In this document: piece after piece, positions 42,490 to 51,697 of the stretch
Numbering within the stretch: the first letter of the stretch is position 1
Layout of the letters: each line of letters begins with the position of its first letter
Assembly (NCBI GenBank): GCA_002418205.1
Contig: DIDP01000085.1
Location: 22,117 to 86,116, forward strand
Reading direction: 5' to 3'
Length of the DNA stretch: 64,000 nt
Source of the DNA: Anaerolineales bacterium UBA5797
GTDB lineage: Bacteria > Chloroflexota > Anaerolineae > Anaerolineales > Villigracilaceae
The notes under the pieces: generated by a model
The model's database searches: none
What the model saw: the letters and a program-made list of their open reading frames with translations, nothing else
What the model was told of the DNA's origin: nothing
Made by a program: the position numbers and the translations under genes

Positions 42490-44346
42490 CGCAGGCGGCT
42501 TCAGTGAATCAATGTCATAGCCGTAGTTCTGGAGATATTCCAAAATCCGCGCATGGATATCCTCATCCGGGGGGAGAGCGCCTTCATCGCATTCGGCGGT
42601 GTGTCCTGCGATCATTCCGCTGTTCCAAATGTTTTCCTGAACGTTCAACCTGTACCATTTCTGGCAGACGATCACCTGCACGGTCTTGATCTGAAAGAAA
42701 GGCGGCTCGATCTTGCGCGGCGACCCGGCGACGATGCTGACGATCTCGCGGTCGGCGGGCGGCTCATCGCCCAACATCGAAACACCGTTCATCCATTTCG
42801 GGCGGGCGATGCCGAGATAATCGAGCAATGTGACCGGGAGGTCGATGATCTGCACGTTGTTGCGGCGGACTCCGGCGTGTGAGCTCTTTGGGAAATGAAT
42901 GATGATGGGGACGCGCTGGTTGACCGTGTATTTGAACCCGTGGTCGGTGTAGATCACAAGCACGGTATTATCCAGTTTGCCGGTGTCCTCGAGATACTTG
43001 TAGATTTCCCGCACGTGTCCGTCGAAGCTGAGGATGGCATCGTGGTAACGGTCCACGTCCCATTCCGCCTCCTCGTCGTTGGACTCATCCGAGAAGACCT
43101 CCACCTCCGATGAAAAATGCGGACCGTGCGTATCCATGAAATGGGCGAAGATAAAGAGCGGACGATTGGACCGATCCAGCAATTCCTTGATCTGGTCCAC
43201 CCTTTCTGCATCGGTCATGCGGACCTGGGGGTTGTTCACCTCCTCGAGCGGGTTTTCCATATCCTGAATGAAGAAGATGTGGAGCAGGCGCTCGGCGGCT
43301 CTCCCGACGACCATTTGAATGAAGTATGTGGAAGGTGAATTTCCCAACACAGACCGGAGCGCGTCGAGGGCGGGCTGTTCCTGCGATGCTCCGTTGATGA
43401 TGTCGAAGCTGTCGAGCAGATTGAGTTGTTCAGCGTCCACATAGTAGGGCGTGCCGATCTCCACGGTCTTGTAGCCCTGGTGTTTCAGGATGCTGGGAAG
43501 GTGTTCGAACGAATCTTCATCCGAGAGGATATCGGGGTAGCGATACACGCTGACTTCGGCGGGTTCCTTGCCGGTGAGGGCGGAAGCCGTGGAGGCGGTG
43601 GTGCTGGAGGCGTTGGGGAAGGCGTTTTCGGCAACGAGCGAACTCTTGACCAGCTCGTCGAGGAACGGCGTGGTCTCCAATTCGTATCCGTAAGCAGACA
43701 TGTTGCTGACGCTCAAGCCGTCCGCGCCGAGGATGATGATGTTGGGGCGGTTTGCGGAGGAGTTTAGCAAACGGATGTTGCGGCTGGTGAGGTAGGGGTC
43801 GCGGGAAAGATAGATCGAGGCGATTCCCAGCGTCGAAGCGGCGAGCAGACCCAAAGTCAGGAAGGATGCGGGCGTCCGGCTTGTCCACCGGATCCGTTTT
43901 ACAGAACGGAACATCCAACGAAGGATCAGGATGAAGATCAGGATGTAGATGAGACGCCATCCGTCGAAGGTGGTGATGATCCCAAATTTGAAGAGGGTGT
44001 AGGTGAAGTTGTCGAGCAGGATCAGCGCGGCAACGGAGAGCATGAAGGCGGCAGGGAGGAGACGCAGGTTTTGCAGGCGTCCATGCCACTTTGGATGTTT
44101 GACCAGCCGACCGGGGATGGAGAGCAGTAGAAGGGTTGTGAGTAATAGAAAGGCGAGAACCCCGCCGGTGACGAAAAGGACTTTTGCCTTTTCGTAGAGC
44201 GAGAGGGTGGAGAGGGAGGAGGGCTTGGTGACGAAGAACAGCCACTCCATGAAGGCATGGAAGTACGCGCTGAGGACGGTCAGGGTGAGGAGGGCGCGCA
44301 GGTTGTGGGAGAGGTCGGGTTTGGATTTGATCGATGTGGATGGCAT
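42481..44346 (-). CDS. membrane sulfatase / LtaS-like alkaline-phosphatase-superfamily protein
   Basis: About 621 residues. Four or five N-terminal membrane helices are followed by a large external catalytic domain: IIILGADGLSVSNMSAYGYE (metal-binding Asp), NASSTTASTASALTGKEP (nucleophile Thr/Ser), FAHFMDTHGPHF, DGHVREIYKYLED and VIYTDHGFKY (metal-binding Asp-His). Acts on phospho- or sulfo-groups of lipids or glycans, like lipoteichoic-acid synthases or phosphoethanolamine transferases. The start is uncertain: ATG codons at 44346, 44376 and 44442 are in frame, none with a strong site. Confidence 0.85.
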   Translation of the reverse strand: MPSTSIKSKPDLSHNLRALLTLTVLSAYFHAFMEWLFFVTKPSSLSTLSLYEKAKVLFVTGGVLAFLLLTTLLLLSIPGRLVKHPKWHGRLQNLRLLPAAFMLSVAALILLDNFTYTLFKFGIITTFDGWRLIYILIFILILRWMFRSVKRIRWTSRTPASFLTLGLLAASTLGIASIYLSRDPYLTSRNIRLLNSSANRPNIIILGADGLSVSNMSAYGYELETTPFLDELVKSSLVAENAFPNASSTTASTASALTGKEPAEVSVYRYPDILSDEDSFEHLPSILKHQGYKTVEIGTPYYVDAEQLNLLDSFDIINGASQEQPALDALRSVLGNSPSTYFIQMVVGRAAERLLHIFFIQDMENPLEEVNNPQVRMTDAERVDQIKELLDRSNRPLFIFAHFMDTHGPHFSSEVEVFSDESNDEEAEWDVDRYHDAILSFDGHVREIYKYLEDTGKLDNTVLVIYTDHGFKYTVNQRVPIIIHFPKSSHAGVRRNNVQIIDLPVTLLDYLGIARPKWMNGVSMLGDEPPADREIVSIVAGSPRKIEPPFFQIKTVQVIVCQKWYRLNVQENIWNSGMIAGHTAECDEGALPPDEDIHARILEYLQNYGYDIDSLKPPASD

Positions 44347-44501
44347 AGAGAAGCCATATTTTACACCGCCCGGCATGTTTTCGATGAGCGGTTTTTCTCT
44401 GGCGGTATAATGGTTTGTATCAGTATATACGATACCTCCCATTACGAACGGAAGATTTTGTTTGAACAGGCTTTGGATCCACTTTCATCGAGGCGCTCTT
44501 C

Positions 44502-46319
44502 ATGAACAATGAATTGATCATTACACTTGTCATCCTTGCCGGAGCGATCGTCCTGTTCTTAAGTGAACGACTTTCTGTCGATCTGGTTGCCTTGCTGGTG
44601 CTGGTCGCTCTCGGGTTATCCCGGGTTTTGACCCCGCAGGAGGTTTTCTCGGGGTTTAGCGATACTGCCGTTATTACGATCCTGGCGATCTTTGTCCTGG
44701 CGCACGCGCTTGAAGTGACCGGCATCGCCGAGCGCATGGGGGATGTCCTCGTGCGTACCGCCGGCGGGAGCGAGGTCCGCCTGATCGTTGCCTTGATGTC
44801 GGCTGCGGCGTTCATGTCCCTGTTCATGAATAACATTGCGGTCGCGTCCATCCTGCTGCCGGCGACCTCCTCCATCGCCAAAAGGACCAACATCAAGATT
44901 TCACGGCTGTTGATGCCGCTGGCGTTCGGTACACTCTTGGGCGGCACCGCGACGCTCTTCACGACCACGAATATCGTAGTGAGCGGCGTTTTAAAATCCA
45001 ATGGGTATCGCGGATTCGGTGTGCTCGATTTCGCGCCGGTGGGCTTGCCGCTGGTGATCGTTGGGATCGTTTACATGGCGATTTGGGGCAGGCGCCTGCT
45101 CCCGGCAGAATCACGGACCGAAGTGGAAGATGTCATTCACCAGGCGGATTACGACCTGCTGCAAATGTATCATCTGGGCGAACGCCTTTTCCGGGCGCGG
45201 ATACCTTCAAGCTCGTCCCTGATCGAAAAGGATCTTGCCGAGAGTGCCTTGCGGGAAAAATTCGGATTGAACGTGGTGGCGGTCGAACTCAGCGGCGGGA
45301 CGTTGCTTGCCCCGGAACCGGATTTCATCATTCATGAAGGTGATATTTTATTGCTGGCTGGACGGTTGGATGAATTCCGTCAACTCAATGCTGAAGCGTA
45401 TCTGGATGTCCTGCCGATGCGCCAATACAGCGAATCGGATCTGGAATCCGCCTCGGTCGCGGTGATCGAAGCGGTGTTGTCGCCTCGTTCGCAGCTTGTC
45501 GGACGGACGCTTAAGGAGACTCAATTCCGCGAAAAATTCGGCATGATGGTCCTTGCGGTTTGGAACGGGGAGCGGGTCATCCGGACCCGGCTCTCTGATC
45601 TGAAACTTGCGTTTGGCGACGCGCTGCTTCTGCAGGGTCCCCGCAAAAAACTGCCGCTGCTCCGGCAGGATCCGAACCTGATCGTGTTGAGCAAGGACGA
45701 GGAAAAGTCACAGGCTGTATCGAACAAAGGCTGGCTGGCGCTGACCATATTCGGCCTGACGATCCTTGTGGCTGCCCTGGGGCGATTCTCGGTCAGCGAG
45801 GTGATGTTGACCGGGGCGCTGGCAATGGTGATCGCCAGTGTGGTGACGATGGAGCAGGTCTATCGTGCCATTGAGTGGCGGATCGTCTTTCTGGTGGCGG
45901 GGATGCTGCCGCTGGGATTGGCGATGACGAAAACGGGGGCAACCACAATTTTTGCCGGCGCGCTGACCGGCATGTTGAAACCTCTGGGTCCGCTCGCGCT
46001 GTTGCTGGGACTGCTTGTAATAACGGTTTTGCTATCCCAGGCGATGAAGGGCGCGGCGGTTTCGGCGGTTGTGGCGCCGATCGCCATTCAGGCTGCCCAG
46101 CAATTCGGTGTGGACCCGCGCGCCATGGCGATGGGGGTTGCGCTGGCGACTTCGCTGGCGTTCGTCACTCCGCTCGGGCATCCGGTCAATATCCTGATGA
46201 TGGGTCCGGGGGGATATCGTTTCAGGGACTTTTTCAAGGTTGGCCTGCCCCTGACGATCCTTTTGTTCTTCGTCATTTTGGTGACCCTGCCGATCTTCTG
46301 GCCCCTAGCGGGTAAGTAA
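44502..46319 (+). CDS. SLC13/DASS-type anion permease with two TrkA-C domains
   Basis: 605 residues. Membrane helices at 1-190 and 410-600 sandwich two TrkA-C (RCK-C) domains (about 205-300 and 310-395: FRARIPSSSSLIEKDLAESAL, VIEAVLSPRSQLVGRTLKE). The first half has SLFMNNIAVASILLP and TTTNIVVSG, the second LVAGMLPLGLAMTKTGATT and FVTPLGHPVN, matching the Asn/Ser-rich hairpins of SLC13 permeases. Substrate may be sulfate, phosphate or a dicarboxylate; the TrkA-C domains suggest nucleotide control. Confidence 0.9.
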   Translation: MNNELIITLVILAGAIVLFLSERLSVDLVALLVLVALGLSRVLTPQEVFSGFSDTAVITILAIFVLAHALEVTGIAERMGDVLVRTAGGSEVRLIVALMSAAAFMSLFMNNIAVASILLPATSSIAKRTNIKISRLLMPLAFGTLLGGTATLFTTTNIVVSGVLKSNGYRGFGVLDFAPVGLPLVIVGIVYMAIWGRRLLPAESRTEVEDVIHQADYDLLQMYHLGERLFRARIPSSSSLIEKDLAESALREKFGLNVVAVELSGGTLLAPEPDFIIHEGDILLLAGRLDEFRQLNAEAYLDVLPMRQYSESDLESASVAVIEAVLSPRSQLVGRTLKETQFREKFGMMVLAVWNGERVIRTRLSDLKLAFGDALLLQGPRKKLPLLRQDPNLIVLSKDEEKSQAVSNKGWLALTIFGLTILVAALGRFSVSEVMLTGALAMVIASVVTMEQVYRAIEWRIVFLVAGMLPLGLAMTKTGATTIFAGALTGMLKPLGPLALLLGLLVITVLLSQAMKGAAVSAVVAPIAIQAAQQFGVDPRAMAMGVALATSLAFVTPLGHPVNILMMGPGGYRFRDFFKVGLPLTILLFFVILVTLPIFWPLAGK

Positions 46320-46378
46320 TGTGGACGAATTCTTTATTCTTTATGCGCTGATCTTTGAGATATTCGGATAACGGGAGA

Positions 46379-47053
46379 TCACACGGGGAATTTCCCGTCC
46401 GCGTCCTTCACGACAGGACCATGACCCGGACAGACAATCTGAGCGCCAAGTGCGGACTGTTTCCTTACCGAGGCATCTGCCAGGGTCTGGTTCCAGTTGT
46501 TGCGCGAACGGGAGCCGCGCAGCCCTTTATTGTCCGATTTCATCGAGTCGCCGCAGAACAGAACGTGGACGGAGGGGGCAAAAAACGAAAGATGACTTGG
46601 GGAATGTCCCGGCGTTTCCACAACCTGAAGTCCACCCAACACCGGCAGGATCTGTCCGTCCCTCAGGATCTCATCCACCTGAATTGGGGTGGGTTTCAAA
46701 AGTTTTCCCATCAATCGGATGACGAACGCCTGAAAGCGACCAACACTGCCGTTCACTGGTCGTGACGAAACTCCCCGCGCCATCGCCTCGGCTTCGGGTT
46801 GACTGGCATACGTGCGTGCTCCGCTTGCCAGTTTTAAGCCAACCAGACAGCCGTAATGATCCAGATCGGCATGGGTGACGAGGATGCGCTTGATCTCCTC
46901 AGCGGACCGTCCCAGACTGGCGATGTATCTCAGAGTCTGCTTCTCGCTGAACGGCATCCCGGTGTCGATGATCGTCAAACCATCGGGCTCGAGGATGAGA
47001 TAGGAGTTGGCTTGTACGTTTGGGATGGTGTGGATGGTATCGGTGATTTTCAT
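46379..47053 (-). CDS. metallo-beta-lactamase-fold hydrolase (glyoxalase II-like)
   Basis: About 224 residues from the ATG at 47053; an in-frame ATG at 47110 would add 19 residues that do not look like the fold. YLILEPDGLTIIDTGMP, ILVTHADLDHYG (the H-x-D-x-D-H variant of the family's H-x-H-x-D-H motif), ETPGHSPSHLSFF, LFCGDSM and CPGHGPVV give all zinc ligands apart from the first His being followed by Asp. Substrate unknown. Between the SLC13-type gene (convergent) and the AT-rich islet. Confidence 0.85.
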   Translation of the reverse strand: MKITDTIHTIPNVQANSYLILEPDGLTIIDTGMPFSEKQTLRYIASLGRSAEEIKRILVTHADLDHYGCLVGLKLASGARTYASQPEAEAMARGVSSRPVNGSVGRFQAFVIRLMGKLLKPTPIQVDEILRDGQILPVLGGLQVVETPGHSPSHLSFFAPSVHVLFCGDSMKSDNKGLRGSRSRNNWNQTLADASVRKQSALGAQIVCPGHGPVVKDADGKFPV

Positions 47054-47180
47054 TTTCGAATTATTCAGAACAGGGATTGAAAGAATCGCCTGCTTTTTTG
47101 AGAGATCCACGAAGATGTGGGATGAGATGGTGAAATTACCGAGAGATTATAAAAAACCTGTAGGCAAATGCACCATGACA

Positions 47181-47534
47181 TTACTCACCAGAAACTCCCA
47201 CGTAAACTTTATTGGCTTTTACAATATGCATGCCTAGCGTCAGCGGTTTTTCGAGAGAGTTTAGAAATTCCTCACAGGAAATTGCCTCTTCTTCAAGGAT
47301 CTCGATAGGGAGAGTTTTGTTTTCATCACGCAAATCCGCATGTTTTACGTATAAGGGTTCTTTCATCCACTCCTCAACCAGGAGCTTGTCAATGGGTTTG
47401 AAAGCAAAGACATGCAAGCCTGCTTTTATAATCTGATAAACCAAAACACCACTGGTGTCGAATTCGATGAAGCCTATCTGCTCACCATTGCCCGCATCTG
47501 TTAATAGAATGCCCAGTTTTGTTTTGTTATTCAT
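47181..47534 (-). CDS. protein of unknown function in an AT-rich islet
   Basis: 117 residues from the ATG at 47534, six bases after AAGGA (the ATG at 47540 abuts it). Strands at LGILLTDAGNGEQIGFIEFD and GVLVYQIIKAGLHVFAFK, then an acidic helix (IEILEEEAISCEEFLNSL) and GMHIVKANKVYVGVSG. No family recognised. Base composition is clearly lower in GC than the flanking genes and codons end in A/T often. It follows the putative nuclease gene by 9 bases; the two appear to be one unit acquired by transfer. Confidence 0.55.
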   Translation of the reverse strand: MNNKTKLGILLTDAGNGEQIGFIEFDTSGVLVYQIIKAGLHVFAFKPIDKLLVEEWMKEPLYVKHADLRDENKTLPIEILEEEAISCEEFLNSLEKPLTLGMHIVKANKVYVGVSGE

Positions 47535-47543
47535 TACCATTCC

Positions 47544-47933
47544 TTATCTCGATTGACCTTTGATTTCAGGTAGGAAGTGAATATTCTCACCATCGTAAGC
47601 GGCCAGAGACCAATCTACTGAGACTTGCGAGGTAGCTTTTTTTAGTCGAACTATCTCTCTAGCCGTTAACCCACCTGCCCCAGTCTTTAATTGGACGAGT
47701 TTGATTTCAATAATATCTGCGTGCTTTGGTTTAATGCGTGTCAATACTGCGTCAACAATTCCTGTGCGGGGAGCACCACTTTTTCCCTCAAAGAATGCAA
47801 TTTTCCATCCGTTCTTTTGGCACCAGGACGCTAATGCAATTTTGCTCGCTTTTTCGCTTTTGGTGGCTTTATATGTAGCTTTACGCCGTGTTTCCCATGC
47901 TTTCTTGGCAGATTGACTTCTTGAGATTGACAT
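47544..47933 (-). CDS. possible PD-(D/E)XK nuclease-fold protein with basic N-terminus
   Basis: 129 residues. The first 35 are very basic (SRSQSAKKAWETRRKATYKA), resembling a DNA- or RNA-binding arm. The rest has FFEGKSGAPRTGIVDAVL (Glu49, Asp61) and ADIIEIKLVQLK (Glu76, Lys78), in the order E...D...E-x-K of PD-(D/E)XK nucleases, including the G-x-P-R-x-G-x-V-D pattern of restriction- and nuclease-like proteins. It is too short for a restriction enzyme with a recognition domain, but fits a Vsr- or Holliday-type small nuclease. Call is tentative. Confidence 0.55.
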   Translation of the reverse strand: MSISRSQSAKKAWETRRKATYKATKSEKASKIALASWCQKNGWKIAFFEGKSGAPRTGIVDAVLTRIKPKHADIIEIKLVQLKTGAGGLTAREIVRLKKATSQVSVDWSLAAYDGENIHFLPEIKGQSR

Positions 47934-48004
47934 GGCATTTTATTCCTTTTGTCTTGTGGACTGGCTAGGCTGGAAAGAACTTATAAAAAAATTCTACCTC
48001 GCAT

Positions 48005-50785
48005 CTACATCCCCAGCCACTTCCCAGCCTCTCTTGGTAGATTCCCCGCGGGACCCTGTCTCGCCGTACATTGCGGAAGGGATTCCAAAAACAGCCGCCC
48101 GTATTGCTTGGTCAACACACGCTTATCGAGGATGGCGACCACGCCGCGGTCCGATTGGGTGCGGATGAGTCGTCCAAATCCCTGGCGGAATTTGAGGATT
48201 GCCTCAGGCAAATAATATTGGTTGAACGAGTCTTCGTAGATCTCCGAGCGCGCCGCGATCAACGGATCGGTGGGGACATCGAAGGGCAGTTTGGTGATGA
48301 AGACCACCGAGAGCGAATCGCCGGGCACGTCCACGCCCTCCCAGAAGGATTTGGTGCCCAACAAAACGGCGCGGTCTGTGGCTTTGAAGGATTCGAGCAG
48401 GGCGTTCGGCGATGCCCCGTCTCCCTGTTCGTAAACGTAGATCTCCTCGCGCGCCAGCGGACCCGTGATGGCTTGGGAGGTCTTTTTCAATGCGGCATAG
48501 GACGTGAATAACACGAGCATCCGTCCGCCGGTGGCTTTGGCGGTGTTGATGATTGCCCGGTCGAGGATCTGTTGATAGCCGTGCTGGTTCGGTTCCGGGA
48601 TGTCGTTGGCGATGTAAAGTAACGCCGCGCTCTCGTAATCATACGGCGAGCCGAGCTGCATCTCGTCCGCTTCATCCGCGCCGAGGGTGTTGCGCAGATA
48701 TTGGAATTCTCCGTGCGCGGTCAATGTGGCGGAGGTGAGAACGACAGACCGCTTCTCGTGCCACAAATATTTTTCCACCAGCGATGCCACGCTCAGCGGC
48801 GCGGCGTTCAGCGACAGACGGTTCTGGTTCGGCTGGACTTCGATCCAATACACCATGCCTGCATTCGGCTTGGAGATCATGCCTGAAATATTTGCCTCCG
48901 CCTCGGTCAGCCTGCGGAAGACGTTGCTGATGTCACCCATCACGTCTTCGAGTTCGTCGTGTCCATCCGCGTATAATTCCGCGGCGGCTTTGTAGATGTT
49001 CGAGAGTTCGGTGAGCAGGTTGCGCAGTGTCTCGCCGGTCGCGTCCCATGCCACCTCCACCTCGTCCCAGTAGGGCAGGGTCCGTGTGGCGGGCAGGACG
49101 CGCGATTGCCAGGCGTAATTCGATTGCGGCTGTCCCTCGCGTTGCAGGCGCGCGAATTCGCTTAACACGTTGAAGAACTCGCGGTTCATCTGCTCGATGC
49201 GGAACGCCATGTCGGTGGCGCGGTTGATCTTTTGCTGAAGCAGGCCGAAGTCCGCGGGGCGAAGCGTTTCGTTGGTCTCGCCGAGCAGTCGTCCCAGCAC
49301 ACCCGCATTCGTCCCGCCGACCTCCTTCATCATGCGTTCCATGTCGAACTGGCTCAGGCGGAACGAGAGTGCATTGGTCGTGGCAGATTCGAGATGATGT
49401 CCCTCGTCGATGATCAGGTGCGAATATTCGGGCAGGACCTTGCTGCCTGTGGCGACGTCGGACAAGAGCAGCGCGTGGTTGACGACCAGCACGTGAGCGG
49501 ATTGCGAAGCGGACTTGGCGCGGTGGAACGGACACGCGCCGCCTGTGCGCTTGATGCACGTCTCGGTGGTGCACGCATCATCCTCAGCCGACATTCGACT
49601 CCAGACCTCACGCTCGGTCGGTCCCGTGAGGTTGATCTCGCTTCGATCCCCGCTCGAGTTGCTTAACTGCCAGACCATGATCTTTGCCAGCACGCGCATC
49701 TCATCCGCGTTGCGCGGACCGTAATGCCGTATGTTCTCGAGCCGCCGCGGGCAAAGATAATTTGAGCGCCCCTTTAGGACGGAGAAACGAAAATCGAGAT
49801 TCAACGCCTGACTCAAATTGGGCAGGTCGCGTTGGATGAGCTGGTCCTGCAGGTTGATCGTGTTGGTGGAGACGACGACACGCGTGTTGTTCTGCAGGGC
49901 GAACAGCGCGGCAGGCACAAGGTATGCAAAACTTTTGCCAACGCCGGTGCCCGCTTCCACCATCAAGTGATTTCCATACGAAAGCGCATCGCTCACTGCG
50001 CGGATCATGCCGATCTGTTCGGGGCGCTGTTCGAATGATTCAAAATATTGGGAGAATGGTCCGCCATATTCGAGGATGGAGGCAACCTCATCCGTGTTGA
50101 GCGGTGCGGGTTCCTCGGGGTTGCCAAGAGGAGGATATTTTTCGTCATCGAAGGATGCCGTTTGTTTCTTGGTCTTCTTCGCTTTGATCCCCTCTTTGGC
50201 GCGCGAGCGCAGGATTTCCTGGAACGCCCAGTTTGCATCCCAATCCAGCACCTCGCCGTGACGGACGATCTCGGCAATGAGGTCGAGCGGCAACTCGCGG
50301 GCGATCTCGAATAATTTATTCAACGCCGCCATCGTGACCCTGGCATCGTCGAGGGCGCGGTGGGTGGCAGGGAGCAGGATGCCGAGTTGTTTGCCCAGCG
50401 CGCCGAGGTTGTAGCGGCTGGCGGTGGGCATTAACACCGCGGCGAGTTCGTAGGTGTCTATAACTTCGTTGTACTGAAAAAGCCCCCCTTTTTGGAGAAA
50501 GCCAAGATCGAAACGGACGTTGTGACCGACGATTGGTGCGCCGCCCACGAACGCTTCGAGGTCGCGGGCGATTTCGTTGAAGCGCGGCGCATTGCGCACC
50601 TCCACGTCGCTGATGCCGGTGAGGCCGGTGATGAATTCCGGGATGTGCCTGCCGGGATTGATGACGGAAGACCACTCATCCTCCACGCGATGGCCCTTGA
50701 ACTTCACCGCTCCGATCTCGATGATGGCGTCGCGGTCTTGGTTAAGTCCTGTTGTTTCGATGTCAATGGCTACGATTGAATTCAT
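48005..50785 (-). CDS. dinG: DinG-type helicase with N-terminal DEDDh exonuclease domain
   Basis: 926 residues. Residues 1-170 are a DnaQ-like 3'-5' exonuclease (AIDIETTGL with Asp8/Glu10, GHNVRFDLGFL, HRALDDARVT), then an XPD/DinG helicase: EAGTGVGKSFAYLVP (Walker A), the Cys residues CPRRLENI, CTTETCIKRTGGACPFH (Fe-S cluster), IIDEGHHLES, TSATLT and FRQGFGRLIRTQSDRG. DinG unwinds R-loops and recombination structures. This fusion is the Firmicutes/Chloroflexi form. Stands alone on the minus strand. Confidence 0.95.
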   Translation of the reverse strand: MNSIVAIDIETTGLNQDRDAIIEIGAVKFKGHRVEDEWSSVINPGRHIPEFITGLTGISDVEVRNAPRFNEIARDLEAFVGGAPIVGHNVRFDLGFLQKGGLFQYNEVIDTYELAAVLMPTASRYNLGALGKQLGILLPATHRALDDARVTMAALNKLFEIARELPLDLIAEIVRHGEVLDWDANWAFQEILRSRAKEGIKAKKTKKQTASFDDEKYPPLGNPEEPAPLNTDEVASILEYGGPFSQYFESFEQRPEQIGMIRAVSDALSYGNHLMVEAGTGVGKSFAYLVPAALFALQNNTRVVVSTNTINLQDQLIQRDLPNLSQALNLDFRFSVLKGRSNYLCPRRLENIRHYGPRNADEMRVLAKIMVWQLSNSSGDRSEINLTGPTEREVWSRMSAEDDACTTETCIKRTGGACPFHRAKSASQSAHVLVVNHALLLSDVATGSKVLPEYSHLIIDEGHHLESATTNALSFRLSQFDMERMMKEVGGTNAGVLGRLLGETNETLRPADFGLLQQKINRATDMAFRIEQMNREFFNVLSEFARLQREGQPQSNYAWQSRVLPATRTLPYWDEVEVAWDATGETLRNLLTELSNIYKAAAELYADGHDELEDVMGDISNVFRRLTEAEANISGMISKPNAGMVYWIEVQPNQNRLSLNAAPLSVASLVEKYLWHEKRSVVLTSATLTAHGEFQYLRNTLGADEADEMQLGSPYDYESAALLYIANDIPEPNQHGYQQILDRAIINTAKATGGRMLVLFTSYAALKKTSQAITGPLAREEIYVYEQGDGASPNALLESFKATDRAVLLGTKSFWEGVDVPGDSLSVVFITKLPFDVPTDPLIAARSEIYEDSFNQYYLPEAILKFRQGFGRLIRTQSDRGVVAILDKRVLTKQYGRLFLESLPQCTARQGPAGNLPREAGKWLGM

Positions 50786-50873
50786 GCGTGTACTTTGCTG
50801 TGGTGTTCAAGATTGGATATTATGTTCAATTCGTTTCTCGTTTCTGGAAAGTAGAACAAGTGTATCATAAATG

Positions 50874-50903
50874 TGTAGGGACGGGCAGCTGCCCGTCCCT
50901 ACA
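50874..50903. repeat. perfect 30-base palindrome
   Basis: TGTAGGGACGGGCAG followed by its exact complement; no T-run follows. It lies 4 bases from the end of the NERD-like gene and upstream of the helicase gene. Could act as a transcript end hairpin or be a dispersed repeat. Confidence 0.85.
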
Positions 50904-50907
50904 GGAT

Positions 50908-51600
50908 TCAATCCGGTAGCGCGGCTTTCACTGCCGCGAGCTGCATCTGACCGATCGGTTTCTCCTTCGCCTTTTTCCTGAAGAATTCCTTGATCTCCTT
51001 CAATTTCATCGCGGGGACAGGGGCATCCTCCGCGTCGATTTGGATATCATCGCTGGTGAAGACCATCAATGTGTTGATCTCGGGGACCCCGGATTCATCC
51101 ATTTGTCCGGTCAGGTACTTTTTCAACGCGTTGATCTCACTTTCGATCTCGATGTCTGGCCTGCCGATGTTTTCCTGCCCAAAGATGCGCATATAGGATT
51201 GCAGGAACCCTCCGCCGCTCATCCTCCAGCGGTTCTTCTTATAGGTGACCTGTCCACGCTGATGGTAGGGCATAAGGATCCAGACCCCGGCGGGACCGAC
51301 GAGCAGGTGCGAAGCGGGCGTCATGTAGTGGTACATGACGAATTCGTTCTGCAAGCCCTTGAGTCCCGCATCGATCCTTTCATCGAGGCGCGGGGAGCGC
51401 CCGTAGCGGTTGCCCAAGTACATGCCGATCTGTGTCAGTGTAAAGCCGAGCAGGAGCGCGGCGATGGAGTAGATGAACAGGTCCGTCCGTGTGAAGGAGA
51501 TGTACATGCCCAAGCCCAGCACCACCAATGCGGCCAGACTCGTCCATTGACCGATCTGCCCGTTGAGTTTGATTCGTTTTTCGTTTTTGATGATTTTCAT
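50908..51600 (-). CDS. NERD-like membrane protein
   Basis: 230 residues. Two N-terminal membrane helices (about 15-33 and 41-58), then a domain with RYGRSPRLDERIDAGLKGL, LVGPAGVWILMP, KNRWRM and INTLMVFTSDDIQIDAEDAP. The layout (membrane anchor plus G-x-x-G-V-x-x-L-x-P and a V-F-T-S strand) resembles NERD nuclease-related domains, but the catalytic D...E-x-K residues are not evident, so an inactive or divergent relative is possible. Lies between plsX and the helicase gene; no clear role. Confidence 0.6.
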   Translation of the reverse strand: MKIIKNEKRIKLNGQIGQWTSLAALVVLGLGMYISFTRTDLFIYSIAALLLGFTLTQIGMYLGNRYGRSPRLDERIDAGLKGLQNEFVMYHYMTPASHLLVGPAGVWILMPYHQRGQVTYKKNRWRMSGGGFLQSYMRIFGQENIGRPDIEIESEINALKKYLTGQMDESGVPEINTLMVFTSDDIQIDAEDAPVPAMKLKEIKEFFRKKAKEKPIGQMQLAAVKAALPD

Positions 51601-51642
51601 GATTTCCTTTTGGAGATATGGAGTTCTAGGTTGACTGGAACT

Positions 51643-51689
51643 GGTGGTCTCGATATGGGACGGACAAGCATCGTCCCTACTCGACCACC
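51643..51689. repeat. hairpin repeat family A, copy 3 (opposite orientation)
   Basis: GGTGGTC pairs with GACCACC; the TATCGA/CGAGTA core of copies 1 and 2 recurs (read on the minus strand), and the inner stem is GGGACG/CGTCCC. It lies between the 3' end of plsX and the NERD-like gene. Confidence 0.75.
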
Positions 51690-51697
51690 GAGAGCAA

